NCBI GenBank assembly: GCA_013115135.1
Contig: JABANP010000396.1
Coordinates: forward strand, 1-50,901
Origin: Perkinsus olseni
Taxonomy: Eukaryota; Perkinsozoa; Perkinsida; Perkinsidae
Length of the DNA: 50,901 nucleotides
Direction of reading: 5' to 3'
Part shown: one piece after another, positions 33,101 through 43,234 of the stretch
Numbering within the stretch: position 1 is the stretch's first letter
Layout: every line of letters starts with the position of its first letter
Notes under the pieces: generated by a model
The model's input: only the letters and a program-made list of their open reading frames with translations
What the model was told of the DNA's origin: nothing
The model's database searches: none
Made by a program: the position numbers and the translations under genes

Positions 33101-33499
33101 GGATATGGGGTGATGAGTAGAAAAAGCCTGCTGGTGTCTTTGTGACGAGGACCCGTTATGGAATGGGGCAGTCGCTAAATGACGTTGGAAACGCTCCTCG
33201 GCGTGTGGAAAGAAGAAAAAAACGATTGCGTGGTTTTGGTATTGGGTTGGCTGTCCTCAGGCGAATTCGTGGGCACTGGAGTTGTGCCGGAGGTGTTGGG
33301 AGAGCTCGGTGGCTCGGAGAGAGGATGGTGGCTTTGACACGGACATGAGATACTACAACAACGTAAGCTGTCTGTTTGGAGGGTATCTTAGGTTGATCCC
33401 GTCGTGATGCGAGGAGGAGTGTTGGATCTGTTCGCGAATTTGAAGAGAATGTTGCTCCGTCTCTTCATACATCCAAAAGGAGTTCTCTCTTCTCGGATG
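30115..33499 (+). CDS. Exons of an unrecognised intron-rich gene
   Basis: Coding-looking exons flanked by splice sites: about 30115-30162 (VAVELPVADAAAEELT), 30681-30741 (RREQTAEELREVAEKKARIA), 31116-31150 (AQPVVDRDYPN), 31308 to about 31400 (VRQRRKVAEGFASAIERGVR), about 31410-31581 (EEFNFVARDGVENSETLREP, ending GGWSK), about 31871-32007 (TLDIHRRCPFRYLKEVSRIG), 32306-32397 (EWLKNMKINDEAVPYTDRWR), 33261-33362 (ANSWALELCRRCWESSVARR) and 33392-33499 (VDPVVMRGGVLDLFANLKRM). Several neighbours join in phase: 30681/31116/31308 and 32306/33261/33392. Others, notably around 31400 and 32007-32306, do not, so an exon is missed or there is a frameshift. The protein is helical and charged, and no family is recognised. 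The start codon is not identified. Confidence 0.45.
31224..31252. repeat. Perfect palindrome, 14-bp arms, 1-nt centre
   Basis: ACGATCCCATGACA is followed by C and then its exact reverse complement. It lies in the intron before the exon at 31308. Confidence 0.9.
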
Positions 33500-34011
33500 G
33501 TAGACTATTCAAGTATTACTTTTTTTATGGCGAGTTGCTTTCTGAGCATTTCGACTACCAGCGTCGATATTACCCTCGGATGCACAAACAAAGCTGGAGA
33601 TTTTTCGCCTTTTTCTCTTCGTCACTAAGATGTAGAGCCGACCGTATGCGAAGATCTAATCATCGATGGCAATCAGCTGTCATTTGCGATCATTTTCTCG
33701 CGGAACTAGTGCATTGCGGTGGCGCCGCGCTGCGAGCGATATTGGATTACTCACGTAGTGCTGCCCCATCGCCATCTAGTGGCCTAGTTCCACCTAAGCT
33801 ACTCGCGCCGGCTTTGGTCTGCCACCGGTTCTGCCCAGTGCCACTTGCATCTGCCCATTCTTATCGGCTGCCGGAGTGCGTCCGGGCGCCGGGCACGCTT
33901 ATGAGCACTTGGAGTCAATTTCCGAAGCACTGGTAAAGGTCAGCCTATGCGATGTTGGAGTCCTTCGGTGGCACACCGTGGCACCACTCACATCAATGTG
34001 TATAGGGAATT
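33500..34011. other. Uncertain stretch between exon groups
   Basis: A plus-strand frame (33535-33936) is Arg/Pro/Ser-rich and looks like a shadow. Frames at 33900-34010 (for example ending TPWHHSHQCV) may include an exon. No element is recognised. Confidence 0.25.
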
Positions 34012-34737
34012 ACGCTTGGACTCCAAGCCTTGGAGCCTAATAATAACTTGGGTGATCTCGAAATGTGTAGTTGGCTGTATTATTCATGGGTGGAGGAAGC
34101 TCTGCTCTCACCTTATGGGAGCAATGAGGCGGATGGTATCCAGGATGCTCATGGTCTTATTGTAGTGTTAGGCGATGGCATCAAAGATTTGATCATGCGT
34201 AGAGGGGCTAAGCTAGATCCATCCTGTGGAAGTATGCGGACCTAGCCCACTTCCTAGAGGGTTTCTCCCTACGCGACCGCGCTGGCGATGCTGTGCTGGC
34301 CGAGGACACGGACGACGGCACTCCGGTCCTGGTCAGGGACGAAGCGAACGAGGAGACTTCCTTCCGCCAATTCGGCGCGAGGTGGAGCATGGACTTCCAA
34401 ATCTACAATTTGGCCATCTTTATCGTGCAGGACCATTCCAGTGACAGGACTCCTGAAGAGGGTCGCGTGAAACCTGTCGATCTATCCGAGAGTTCTCGGC
34501 CTGGCAATCCAGTTCAACTGGAATGTCGCCGCTGTTGCTGACGTGGCTGTTCCGAAGAGAATCGAGTCCGGCTGGGGTAATCCTGACTACCTTGGCCCCA
34601 TGCCCATTGGTCTCCGACTGCTCTCGGAAAGAGAGAGACATCGAACAGTCCAGTGGACTGAATACACTGGGCACACCAACCGTCGGCGCGGATCGTTGCC
34701 TGGGCTCCCCGGAGCCCTTGTAACTTGTCCCATTTGA
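34012..34737 (+). CDS. Unrecognised protein, three terminal exons
   Basis: Exon about 34012-34135 reads LQALEPNNNLGDLEMCSWLY, exon 34213-34440 reads RSILWKYADLAHFLEGFSLR through DFQIYNLAIFIVQDHS, and exon 34493-34737 reads LGLAIQFNWNVAAVADVAVP through to TGA at 34735-34737. They join in phase 1 twice, with introns of 77 and 52 nt. The middle is acidic; the hydrophobic stretch after DFQIYNLAIFIV could be a buried strand or weak membrane segment. This may be the 3' end of the gene with exons at 30.1-33.5 kb. No family is recognised. Confidence 0.5.
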
Positions 34738-35449
34738 TGGGAGGATACTTTCTCGCCGATAATCTCAATTTTTTTCATTGCGTTCTCCGTCTTTAACTTC
34801 GTATCTTTCAGTGATATTGGAGACTGTAGTTTGTGCTTCTCCGCTGCGCGAGTGACTCTTGCTCACGAGATAGCGGAGATACCGTACTGGAAAAAGTGTA
34901 GACAGTGGGGTTCGAACCAAGGACCTTTCGTGTCAGATCGAAAAGGTGGTACGGCGGATACGAGGAATACCTCGCATTACGTCGGAGCCGGTCGTCGCCC
35001 TTGCCCAGAGTGGGAAGTTGACTTGCAGCGAGCTCTTCGAGTCGTCTATTGAGGAAATACAAGAGAGAGCAAGATAGCAAAGGTGAGGGATACCTAGCCT
35101 TGGAGCGGGGTTAGTGGTCGCTCGCAGGTTCGAAAGGTCCCGGGTTCGAATCCCAGGATGTGCATATTATACAGTCTCTTGAATGTACAATTTTTTTCAC
35201 TAACGTTTCGCTACTAATCGTCCGTACACTATTTGGTTGATTGAGAATCTTTTTCTTTGTCTCGAGTTCACTCAATAATCTTGCGCAGTGATTGCGATCG
35301 GAGTGGTTTTTTCGCAAATTTTCCGAAAATTTACTCCAGGGAAATGAATTATCAGCAAAAGAGAGCCAGGATGAGCATTTCCGAGGGAATTTTCGTTTTT
35401 GCTTCGCTCCGCTAAATATTGGTCGTTGCCACAGCAGTTTTTCTCTCCA
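34738..35449. other. Intergenic with two tRNA-like tracts and the dispersed motif
   Basis: An antisense T-arm, GGGGTTCGAACCAAGGACC, is at 34908-34926. The inverted dispersed motif is at 35048-35075. A sense T-arm, GTCCCGGGTTCGAATCCCAG, is at 35137-35156, shortly downstream of TAGTGGTCGCTCGCAGGTTCG. No acceptor stems pair well enough for a functional tRNA. The sequence upstream of the bL28m start is AT-rich. Confidence 0.5.
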
Positions 35450-37403
35450 ATGCCGAAGGTTCCCCATCTTTTCGGACGCTACCTCCGTAACGAGTCGGCA
35501 GGGGTAAGTCGCGCTCGAAAATATTTTCCACTTCTCTCGAAGGGGCAGCGAATTTTTACTAGCCGGCTTGAGCCAATCAAAATTTGATTATCAAATTGAG
35601 ATCGATCGGGTCGGATCTCCTTGGGAGATTCTGCGATACTCGTATCGCGAGATTTTTTGTTCGCATTCTTTGTTTTTGGAAAACTAGGTGACCATAGCTA
35701 GGCTTCTTCTTTATCTTCTTGCTCGCCATTCTAATCTTCGATCGCGTTACTGGTTATTTTTCTTATCTGGCTGCCTGCATTGGCCACGGTCCCTTCCTAT
35801 GAGTTATCGAGATCATCTATCTTTTTCTCTGTGTCTCTTCTTAGCATCGCAGATCTTGGCGCAAGTATGTTCAGACTCGTTACGTGATGCCCAAGGCGAT
35901 GGGACAGGTGAGAAAATGCAATTTTACTTTTCTCGAAATTTCTTGGTGATGAGCAGGTCCCGAGCGCAGCGTCGCAGATGGCTCTTTTTCATGATGATGA
36001 TTATAAACGGAAATACAGGATGGGCGTGAGGAACTCGATGTTTCGAAAGTAAGCTCAAGACCTCTCCTGCTCCGCTCCGCCGATTGGAATAAAAGCCCGT
36101 TCGCTATTTGCTACGGATCGAGTACCGAAGAGCACGCGCTGCGCTTCAGCTTTGCTTAGGATTAGAGTAGTTAGTGCGGTTGGGTCAGATCAGATTAGAG
36201 ATGAAAACGTAGCGCAGTGCGCTCGAGTCTCGCTACCTTTTGTGGATTTGATGAATCGTATTGGTCGCCGGTTCGAATCCTGGCTAGGATATTTCATGTT
36301 ACACGAACGTCTGATTTGTCTTCTTCCTCGGAACCCTCGGTCGCTAGATATGATCGTGGAGAGGGGCGGTATTGACTCCGTCTTGTCAGGGTTTTGAAGC
36401 CCTTCACAACTAGAAGGGACTTCCGCTCAGACATGCTCAATCAGACCATCCACAATTTACGTGTTACCAATAGCGCTTTGTACGCTATTGAAGACAAGGG
36501 AGGTTTCGACGAGTATATCATGAGATCTCCACCGGAGGTGAGATGATCTTACCGTCTTGGTCCTCTTGCATTTCCTCAACGCGACTCGCTGATTCTCGCA
36601 ATGTGTGCAGAGCTTTGACTTCCTGTTCCATGCGAGGAACGTGGTTTGCCTCAGCGCGGCGCACCTTTCTCCTTGAAAAATATGTGATCTTTCTCTCTCG
36701 GGAGATCTTGAATTTTCTCAGTGTATCGTCTTCAGGAGATGAGGTCCAATGCGGGGGAGAAGATGCGGAATGTGATGTATTGGTATATGCAACATCCAGG
36801 TGAGGTTGTAAAAAGCGCTCGCCATGGTGATCGATTTCCTTCCATTTTTTTCAGAGTACAAGGAGCTAGGTTTGCCGTGGAAGGTGTTTCTCAGGAAGAG
36901 AAATCAACTGGACCCGGCTTATGCAAGGTGCGATCTTGGATTCCGATAAAATCCGACTTCGGATTTTGCACTAATAGCGTTGATGTGGACCGGATACCGG
37001 GCGATTCGTTTTACCTCCATCAATGTACCGATTTGACGCAGTGGCACCGTATCGCTGAGGCAGACGAATGGGAGGAGAAATGGGTTTTAGAGGCATGGGA
37101 AGATTTTATCTCGGGTTTGAGTGTGTGTGAGTTTAAGGTCCAACGCCTACGTCAGCGTGGCTTAGTCAGACTAGCACCTTTCTCTGGGGGATTTTTCCCG
37201 TTTGATGAGGAAAATCTTTCCGATTCGCTTGCTTTTCGTGGAAGGAAGTAGATCGCGCTTTCGGAGAATATGAGCGATTCGACGAGATGAGTGGAAGCAG
37301 GTACATGCACGAGTTGAAGAAGTACCATTCCGTACGGCATCTGTACAAACAACACGCGAAGTTCTCCCCTTATTATCTGCCGAAGCACGAGAAGGGATTG
37401 TAA
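35450..37403 (+). CDS. MRPL28: Mitochondrial large-subunit ribosomal protein bL28m
   Basis: Eight exons join in phase and total 765 nt (254 aa): 35450-35503, 35845-35907, 35957-36048, 36414-36537, 36736-36799, 36855-36927, 36978-37120 and 37252-37403 (TAA). The N-terminus, MPKVPHLFGRYL then HRRSWRKYVQT, matches the small Arg-rich start of bL28. The diagnostic block RDFRSDMLNQTIHNLRVTNS, followed by ALYAIEDKGGFDEYIM, matches the bL28 core (SD-L, RVT..AL..ID..GG.D.Y). A helical C-terminal extension of about 140 residues (ending HEKGL) is typical of mitochondrial or protist versions, which are longer than the roughly 80-aa bacterial protein. It would act in assembly of the organellar large subunit. 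The last acceptor could be 3 nt earlier (37249). Intron 3 (36049-36413) carries a tRNA-like T-arm. Confidence 0.82.
36236..36292 (+). repeat. tRNA-like T-arm in bL28m intron 3
   Basis: GGTCGCCGGTTCGAATCCTG contains a perfect B box (GGTTCGAATCC). The flanking bases do not complete a tRNA. Confidence 0.6.
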
Positions 37404-37784
37404 GAAATGACAGTGAGTTGAGTCTTCCTTTGAGCGACAGTTTTCCTTTTTCTGCGCGTGAGAGGCAGACCTCCAATTTGGGTCCACTGGAGCCTTATTT
37501 ATCACGGGTTTTATCTTTCAGTGTTTCACAAATAGCGACAACGCGGGCTTCTACAAAACTGAGTTTGAAACTTTCTACCCAATTGCGGTTTTTTATTTTC
37601 CTGGGAATTTACAGGTCTAGCGACGTGCAGCCATTTCAGAATTGTCGTCATTTTTCAAAAAAGTCTGGAAATTTCGAGCGGTCGCTTCCTATTTTCTCGC
37701 TTTTTCTGTAATTCTCCGACTATGGTGTGGTCTATTAGTATGAGGTAGTTGGCTGTCGTTAGATACCCAGTTCGGCAGAAGTTC

Positions 37785-38781
37785 ATGGCCGGATCAGAGG
37801 CTCCGGAAATGGTCAACAAGTGGTGGTCAGAGTCACCGGCGTTGGAAGATGCATTCAGGAGAAGATTGGGCGAAGCGAAGTCATTTGAAGAGGGTAAGTG
37901 ACAGTATCTAGCATAATCGTATGATCTAGATCCGTTGTTGAAGCTTCCGAGGAAATGAGCACATCGGTGAGGGGGTAGTTGATAAAAATTTATTTAATTT
38001 TTTGATAAATTACAATATTGTCGCGCGGCTTTTTGCTCTGGCGAGGAATGCATAGCTATCATAGTGGTACACCCCCCACCTTTCTCCATCCGTCTGCTGG
38101 TCTTGGGCCGTAAGAACATAAGAAAAAAGCCGGTCCCGGTGTTTGGTTATGAACTCACACTAACTTATCATGTATCTAGTTAGCGGGTTGGGCTCTACAC
38201 GTTCATCATGAGATTCGCCGGAGATAAGTTGAGATGGTGAAAACTACACTTCCTCTTCATCGCTGTCCCGCAGCGAGTTTAAGAGAGTTACCCCATTACC
38301 CAAGCTCGTTCGAACGGAACGTTAGACCTCCCTCGTGAAGCTGATGAAGTTATCTCGTTTCTTTCCTTCGTGATTGGTCGGCAAGCTCCGGCTAATCCGG
38401 ATTGTTAACTTACTCCGTTTTCGACTCGCTTTGGGCGTCATCAATAGGGTGACCTCACCATGTTTGAGAAGAAAGACTTTCCCGTCGGCAAACCGATAAC
38501 GGAATCGCCGCGCATGGTGATTCCACATAAGAACTCTGTTGAGCGCCTGAACTCCAAAAGAAGGAAAAACCGTCATTTTTTGTGGATTAGTGATTGAATT
38601 AAGAGAGCAAAAATCGCTTTTTCTCCGACCGTATTTGTCGCGGTGTCTCTCAGCTCATGCGGATCATCGAGAGCCCGAAGCCTATCGCCGCGGGTATGGT
38701 ATGGGTAGGGGTGGAGAACATGGCGGTATGCCAAGATGGAGAAGCAAGACGTATAAGTTCAGACAACTACGGCCTTATTAG
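37785..38781 (+). CDS. Small basic protein (78 aa), two exons
   Basis: Exon 37785-37893 (MAGSEAPEMVNKWWSESPAL...) joins in phase 1 to 38654-38781 (HADHREPEAYRRGYGMGRGG... ending RQLRPY, TAG). Sites are GTAAGT and CTCTCAG. The C-terminal half is Gly/Arg/Tyr-rich and basic; no signal peptide is seen. The 760-nt intron contains a minus-strand ORF (38322-38576) of unclear status. It could be a small mitochondrial or RNA-associated protein, but I do not recognise it. An additional exon within the long intron cannot be excluded. Confidence 0.5.
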
Positions 38782-38998
38782 TCACTCGCATGATATGATG
38801 ATGATGATGATGTTTCTGTGCACTTCCGGGTGCTCCTTGTGACCGTCAATCTGTCATTCTTCATTGTTGTTGGCGTTGCGCGGATTCCTTGGGGTCATCC
38901 GCTTTGGGAGGATTAGTTATATATCATCACGGATCAGAGGTCAAGGTGGAACAAAAGTCTAAGTAAAGCGCCGCTGCGTTAGTATTTGTAATGGCGCG

Positions 38999-39507
38999 TT
39001 ACTCGGCTGGGTACGTGATGGCGCGGACTTGGGTACATGCGTGTTCGCACGCCCAACCTTCCGGTGCAATAGCAGACGGGCCGGCGTTGCTCCTTGGCCT
39101 GTCGTTCTCAACAGAAGCACATGTTCTGTTCAGGAGTGCCATAACCGTCCTTTTTTCCCAGTCCCCGCAGTCAGAGGTTTCAGCTCGTTGAAAAGGAGAC
39201 TTTCTCCACGCACCCATTGGCAGGAGGTTCAGAACAAAACCCCAAGCCTTGGGGCCCAAGGGGATCAATGACGAAGAACCATCTTCGAGCGTTCGATTGA
39301 GCCTAGGATACATCGGGATGATGATGCCCTGCAACTCGTAACTGGCCCACTAGACTCCGGTCGTAGGAGTTGAAAGTTGGACAATTTCGTCAACTCTAGC
39401 TGTGCTAGATGGGGGAGAGAGTTTCGCATGATACGCGCCGCGATAATGGATAGGGTAAGGGAGAGTAGCAAGGCGGGGATAAAACAGCTAGAGAGGGCCT
39501 CTAGCAT
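38999..39507 (-). CDS. Secreted protein, 151 aa, two exons
   Basis: Exon 39507-39356 encodes MLEALSSCFIPALLLSLTLS and on to RNSLPHLAQL, a signal peptide or N-terminal anchor. A 53-nt GT-AG intron in phase 2 leads to exon 39302-38999, encoding LNRTLEDGSSSLIPLGPKAW through to TAA. The mature part has several Cys and two N-glycosylation sequons (NRT). An in-frame ATG at 39585 would add a charged N-terminal extension; I prefer 39507 because it puts the hydrophobic core at the start. The family is unknown. It lies next to paralogue 2 of the other secreted family, head to head. Confidence 0.55.
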
Positions 39508-39837
39508 GGGGACGAGGTTGCGCCACACACGGCGAAATGGGACGTTCCCCGGCTGACGATGACCTCGATGCTCTGAGAGCAACACTCCTGGCTTGACGAA
39601 CAGAGCCTATTTAACAGGCTGAACCGTTCCCCACTGAGAGGTACGTCGGTGGTGCTAGTCTAACTAAGCCGTACTTGGACGTTGGAGTTGGATCTTACAC
39701 ACGCGAGTGGGACTGTGCATACGGTACACCGCCTCACGTCATGTGTGGCGCAGAAGGGGGCGAACGAAGGTTAGAGGATCACGGATGGGTCGCCTGAGCG
39801 GGCTGGGAAGTCTGGCCAGCACGAGGGCGGTCTAGTA

Positions 39838-40102
39838 GTCTCAAACAGACTCCTCCTCGGAGTCGTGGCTCCGCACCCGTTCACACACACAGTAATGGAT
39901 ATCGATCAGCGTGGCGGGCAGATTCAACATGCTCAAAGAATCTTTTCCATCACTGTGCAGTGATAGAGGGGGCCAATTACACATTTCGATTGACAACGGC
40001 GTCGTCTTGTCGTCACGACATTTCGTTAAACCGGGTCCTGACGTGGTTCGGATGGTACTCGCAGGGAACACGATCTTCGCAGCCCTGAACCAGATCCCTC
40101 CA
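39838..40102 (+). repeat. Conserved 5' flank of paralogue 2
   Basis: This is the inverted counterpart of 12879-13137. Similarity begins at CAAACAGACTCCTCCTCGGA and runs into the coding exon. Confidence 0.75.
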
Positions 40103-41024
40103 ATGGCGACCAAGCCCATCCTCATCGCCGCATTAGCTTCTGCTGTATTTATTTCCAACTTGCCCGTCGGTAACGCTCTCGGTGCGCTGGCCCCACAAGT
40201 TGACGTAAGTTCTCTGATTGGACTGGCTGTTGCAAAGCACACGCTTGTTTGCTTAAGCTCCTCTGCAATGTTTGCAGAATTGAAGATTTGTCGTGACTAG
40301 TTCACTAAGTCAACTTCACTTTCAGGATTTCCCACCGCTGGTAGAATGGGGGCTATCTCCTGAATGCACCGACGACGGTATCGAGAGATATGCCGGTTCT
40401 TGCATGTACAGCAGCGGTGAGGTGAACAGTCACGACTGGACTGAGTTAAAAGTCAGAATCGAGACTCACTATATTTGGAAGTATACAATCGGGACACCCT
40501 ATTTTTGGACGGAGAACATTAATTGTCCCGGAACTACCGGGCGGGAAGGGTTCAAGAACCATTTGTAAGGCAGTGACTGTGACTAGGTCGTGCAAGTACA
40601 AGCTTCTCCCTCGAGATACCTACAAATCCCCCCTCTCTCTCCGGAAAGTGCACGGCGGACTTCTTTCGCATTCGGCGCCCATCTTCTAAATTTCCAAGCT
40701 CGTGGCGAGGATGAGATATCGTTCGGGGGTCCTCCTCCTAAGAACAGCGGTTTGGACCCTCTAAGAAACCTCGATAGCTCGACTTTCGCTCCGATGCTTG
40801 AGAAACTGGAAAATACAACCAGTAAAGGGATGTCACAGTATAACGCTCACATAAAACCTGCCTATGAGCTATTGAAAGGAATCTGCCTTTCTTTGCGCGA
40901 GGCCGTGATGCGGAAATTCGGTTCGATTACGAGAATGTGTGATGAGTACTACAGAATGTCGAAGAATGCCGTCAAAGCAACTGCTGAAGAAAGAAAAAAA
41001 GATGAAGGAGAAGATTATTATTAA
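40103..41024 (+). CDS. Secreted protein, paralogue 2 (249 aa)
   Basis: Exons 40103-40204, 40326-40564 and 40616-41024 (TAA) are separated by introns of 121 and 51 nt. The signal peptide MATKPILIAALASAVFISNL is nearly identical to that of paralogue 1. The mature protein has DFPPLVEWGL, SHDWTELKV, a variable Pro-rich middle, and the conserved end REAVMRKFGSITRMCDEYYR with a Lys/Glu-rich tail. Relative to paralogue 1, the signal peptide and C-terminal domain are best conserved and the middle diverges, with an insertion (ETHYIWKYTIGTPYFW). Upstream sequence is also duplicated. The function is unknown; it is presumably exported. Confidence 0.82.
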
Positions 41025-42328
41025 TGATTGCCTGGATCAATCACATTCAATGAATATGATTCTTTATCAAGGAGTATTGACATGATGCTTGCGGATGTAT
41101 TTGCGCTGTTGAATCAACAGTGTTGATGTGTGTTGCGTTGACCAGTCGAGTCGGGTAACCCGGTGTAACTCGCTACCCCCAAGAGAAGCGAGCAGCTGAG
41201 CCGCTGAGAAGACTCTTGCGAGATGTCGCTTTCTCATCGCCGTTCGTGTGGTTGAGAGATTTAACGAGAGTTAACACAATGCTAGTGATTTGCCGATTGA
41301 GTTAACACTACACTGGATATAATAGCAGGGGAATGCCTTGCGAGGCCTGATTTTATCTTCGCAGCTTAAGCTTAGATCGCCTATCGAACGAGGGATTGAT
41401 CGGCTAGAACCCCCTGTCGTAGCATTCTTCAGCATTTGATGACGCGCCAGCATTCTCTAATGAGCTTGACTGGGGCGCGGGTGTTATCGATCGCAGTCTC
41501 AACACAACACCAACAACAACCGATGATCGTTGATTGCACTTTATCGAGCACCACAGACCATGAAGAGAAGGGAGAGGGAATGTAGAGATCATAACTTTGG
41601 CGTTATAACAAAGCTTAATACGAGCTAGTCGAGTCAACAGGCTAATGAACGCCCCCACGCCATTCCGAAAATGGAGAACCGGGGTGCAAACTTGAGGAGC
41701 TAAATTATACTATGTGATGCGTCGTCACCCGCTCTTCTCCCTCTTTTGTCGATGAACTTATCGAACTGAGCTACTTCTCTTGCCGTATGCGATTGTCGTT
41801 TTGTCGAGTCAACCCAGCGATTGACGGTAACTCAACTCGAGTTGCATATTAAGAAGATATATGAAGGGCAATGAAGACCAAACCTTACCGACGATACTTC
41901 TATTTTTGTGTTTCATAGATGTCCAAATCACCATTCGCTGTGCTAACTGACATACCAATCGTGTGGCGTAGTGTTTTCAACCACGGCAAACGAGGATGGT
42001 GAACAAAGAGGGAGACTCATCGAACCGCACACTAAGACTAACATTTCGAAACTTGAAGGTTCGACAGGCGTTGAACAATTGTTAAATATGCTCAACTGCC
42101 GAAAATGAGTTCACCTCAGTGGCCGATATAAAGATAGAATGACGATCCACTAGAAAATTTCCGTTGATCTGTCAATAAGAAAAGTGAAAAGGTGCAGTCA
42201 CTCGTACCAATGCAAAAGCAGAATCGCAGCTACTCTTTCGGTCAAGGCTTTGGGACGAACAAGACGAAAAAGTGACATTTACTGACATTGGCCGCCAAGT
42301 CACGGTAGAGACGGAAGGAGAGGCTGGG
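41025..42328. other. Intergenic region, nothing recognised
   Basis: Only short frames are present on both strands. No repeat of the window's common families is obvious here, which makes it one of the plainest stretches. Confidence 0.35.
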
Positions 42329-42970
42329 TTATGAGCAGGCAATACAAAAGCCAACAAAGACACATGCCACGCTAGACATGCTTGATGGGAAGACACGCTG
42401 TGGTCTAATAGCTCGTTGGGATTCTGAAGACGAAGACAATAAGATACAGAGGAAGCTGACAAGTGTACCGACCTGAAATCTAGTTCTCTCCGCGTCTTTT
42501 CATTGCCCTGTTGGTGATCTTGTTCGGTCCGATCCTTCTTGCGTTATTCACCTCTTCGAATGTGCGATCCACAAGCACCTACCGAACGACCTCCGATGAG
42601 GGCCGCCGGGACGGCTTACTTGACAAGCCTTGGTAGCTCGGTAAAAATCGGCTGGATCTGTCTGCTCTAGCAGGGAGTTGCACAAGCACTGCACAAGAGT
42701 TCGGCGCTGTTCATCGAGAACTCTCTCTATGTCATCAGAGCTGACAAAACAGTCATCCGAACAGGGCCAAATCACAGCGGCTTACGTTGACTCAGACGAA
42801 CTGTCGGTGAAGTCGCTGGCTGTACTTTGGCCACCGGGCGACTCCTTCCCCAGGGGCTGACGAAGAAAGCTCATGAGCGCTGTCCAGCGGGAAGAGTAGG
42901 GGCTTACGGTCAGCTCATTGGGATGCCAGTAGAGGCCTACTCTCCCGGGCTGATAACTGGAATGTAGCAT
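42329..42970 (-). CDS. Small membrane protein, 149 aa, three exons
   Basis: Exons 42970-42786, 42740-42620 and 42472-42329 (TAA) join in phase (2/1 and 0/0) across introns of 45 and 147 nt. The protein starts MLHSSYQPGRVGLYWHPNEL and has a Ser/Thr-rich linker and a soluble helical part (SDDIERVLDEQRRTLVQCLC). It ends with two hydrophobic stretches, VGTLVSFLCILL and SVACVFVGFCIACS, likely membrane-associated. No family is recognised. A divergent promoter is shared with the JmjC gene about 265 bp away. Confidence 0.5.
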
Positions 42971-43104
42971 TAGTGAAGTTTTTCTCTCTATAGGGTATTA
43001 TAACCGCAGACTGTCGCAGCCGCGTTGATGTGAAACGCAATGTAACACGAACTGTGGACGATTATGAGGATATGCCGTCACCGGTCACCGCTTGTTCTTG
43101 CGTG

Positions 43105-43160
43105 CCGCGAAAATGCAAATGTAAAAAGCGCGCGCCATAGTGATCGACACCCAAAACCGT
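43105..43160 (+). repeat. Recurrent intron-type motif outside a modelled intron
   Basis: GTAAAAAGCGCGCGCCATAG followed by TGATCGAC matches the starts of introns at 24857 and 36807. A CGTGCCGCGAAAATG variant of the other motif lies just upstream. It may mark a 5' leader intron of the JmjC gene. Confidence 0.4.
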
Positions 43161-43234
43161 GTAGCAGGTCGGGCCCTTAATTAGGGTTTTCCTAGAGTTG
43201 GGGCCTCCAACTTGGGGGTATACTCTGTTCGGCT

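Noticed and set aside
36721..37251. Single long ORF at 36721-37251
   Set aside because: Only its 36978-37120 part is coding (bL28m exon 7); the rest spans introns and other-frame exons.
38322..38576. Minus-strand ORF with RFRYRFADGKVFLL, basic and ribosomal-protein-like in look
   Set aside because: It lies inside the intron of the 78-aa gene, shows no clear family motif and no splice partners; left unannotated.
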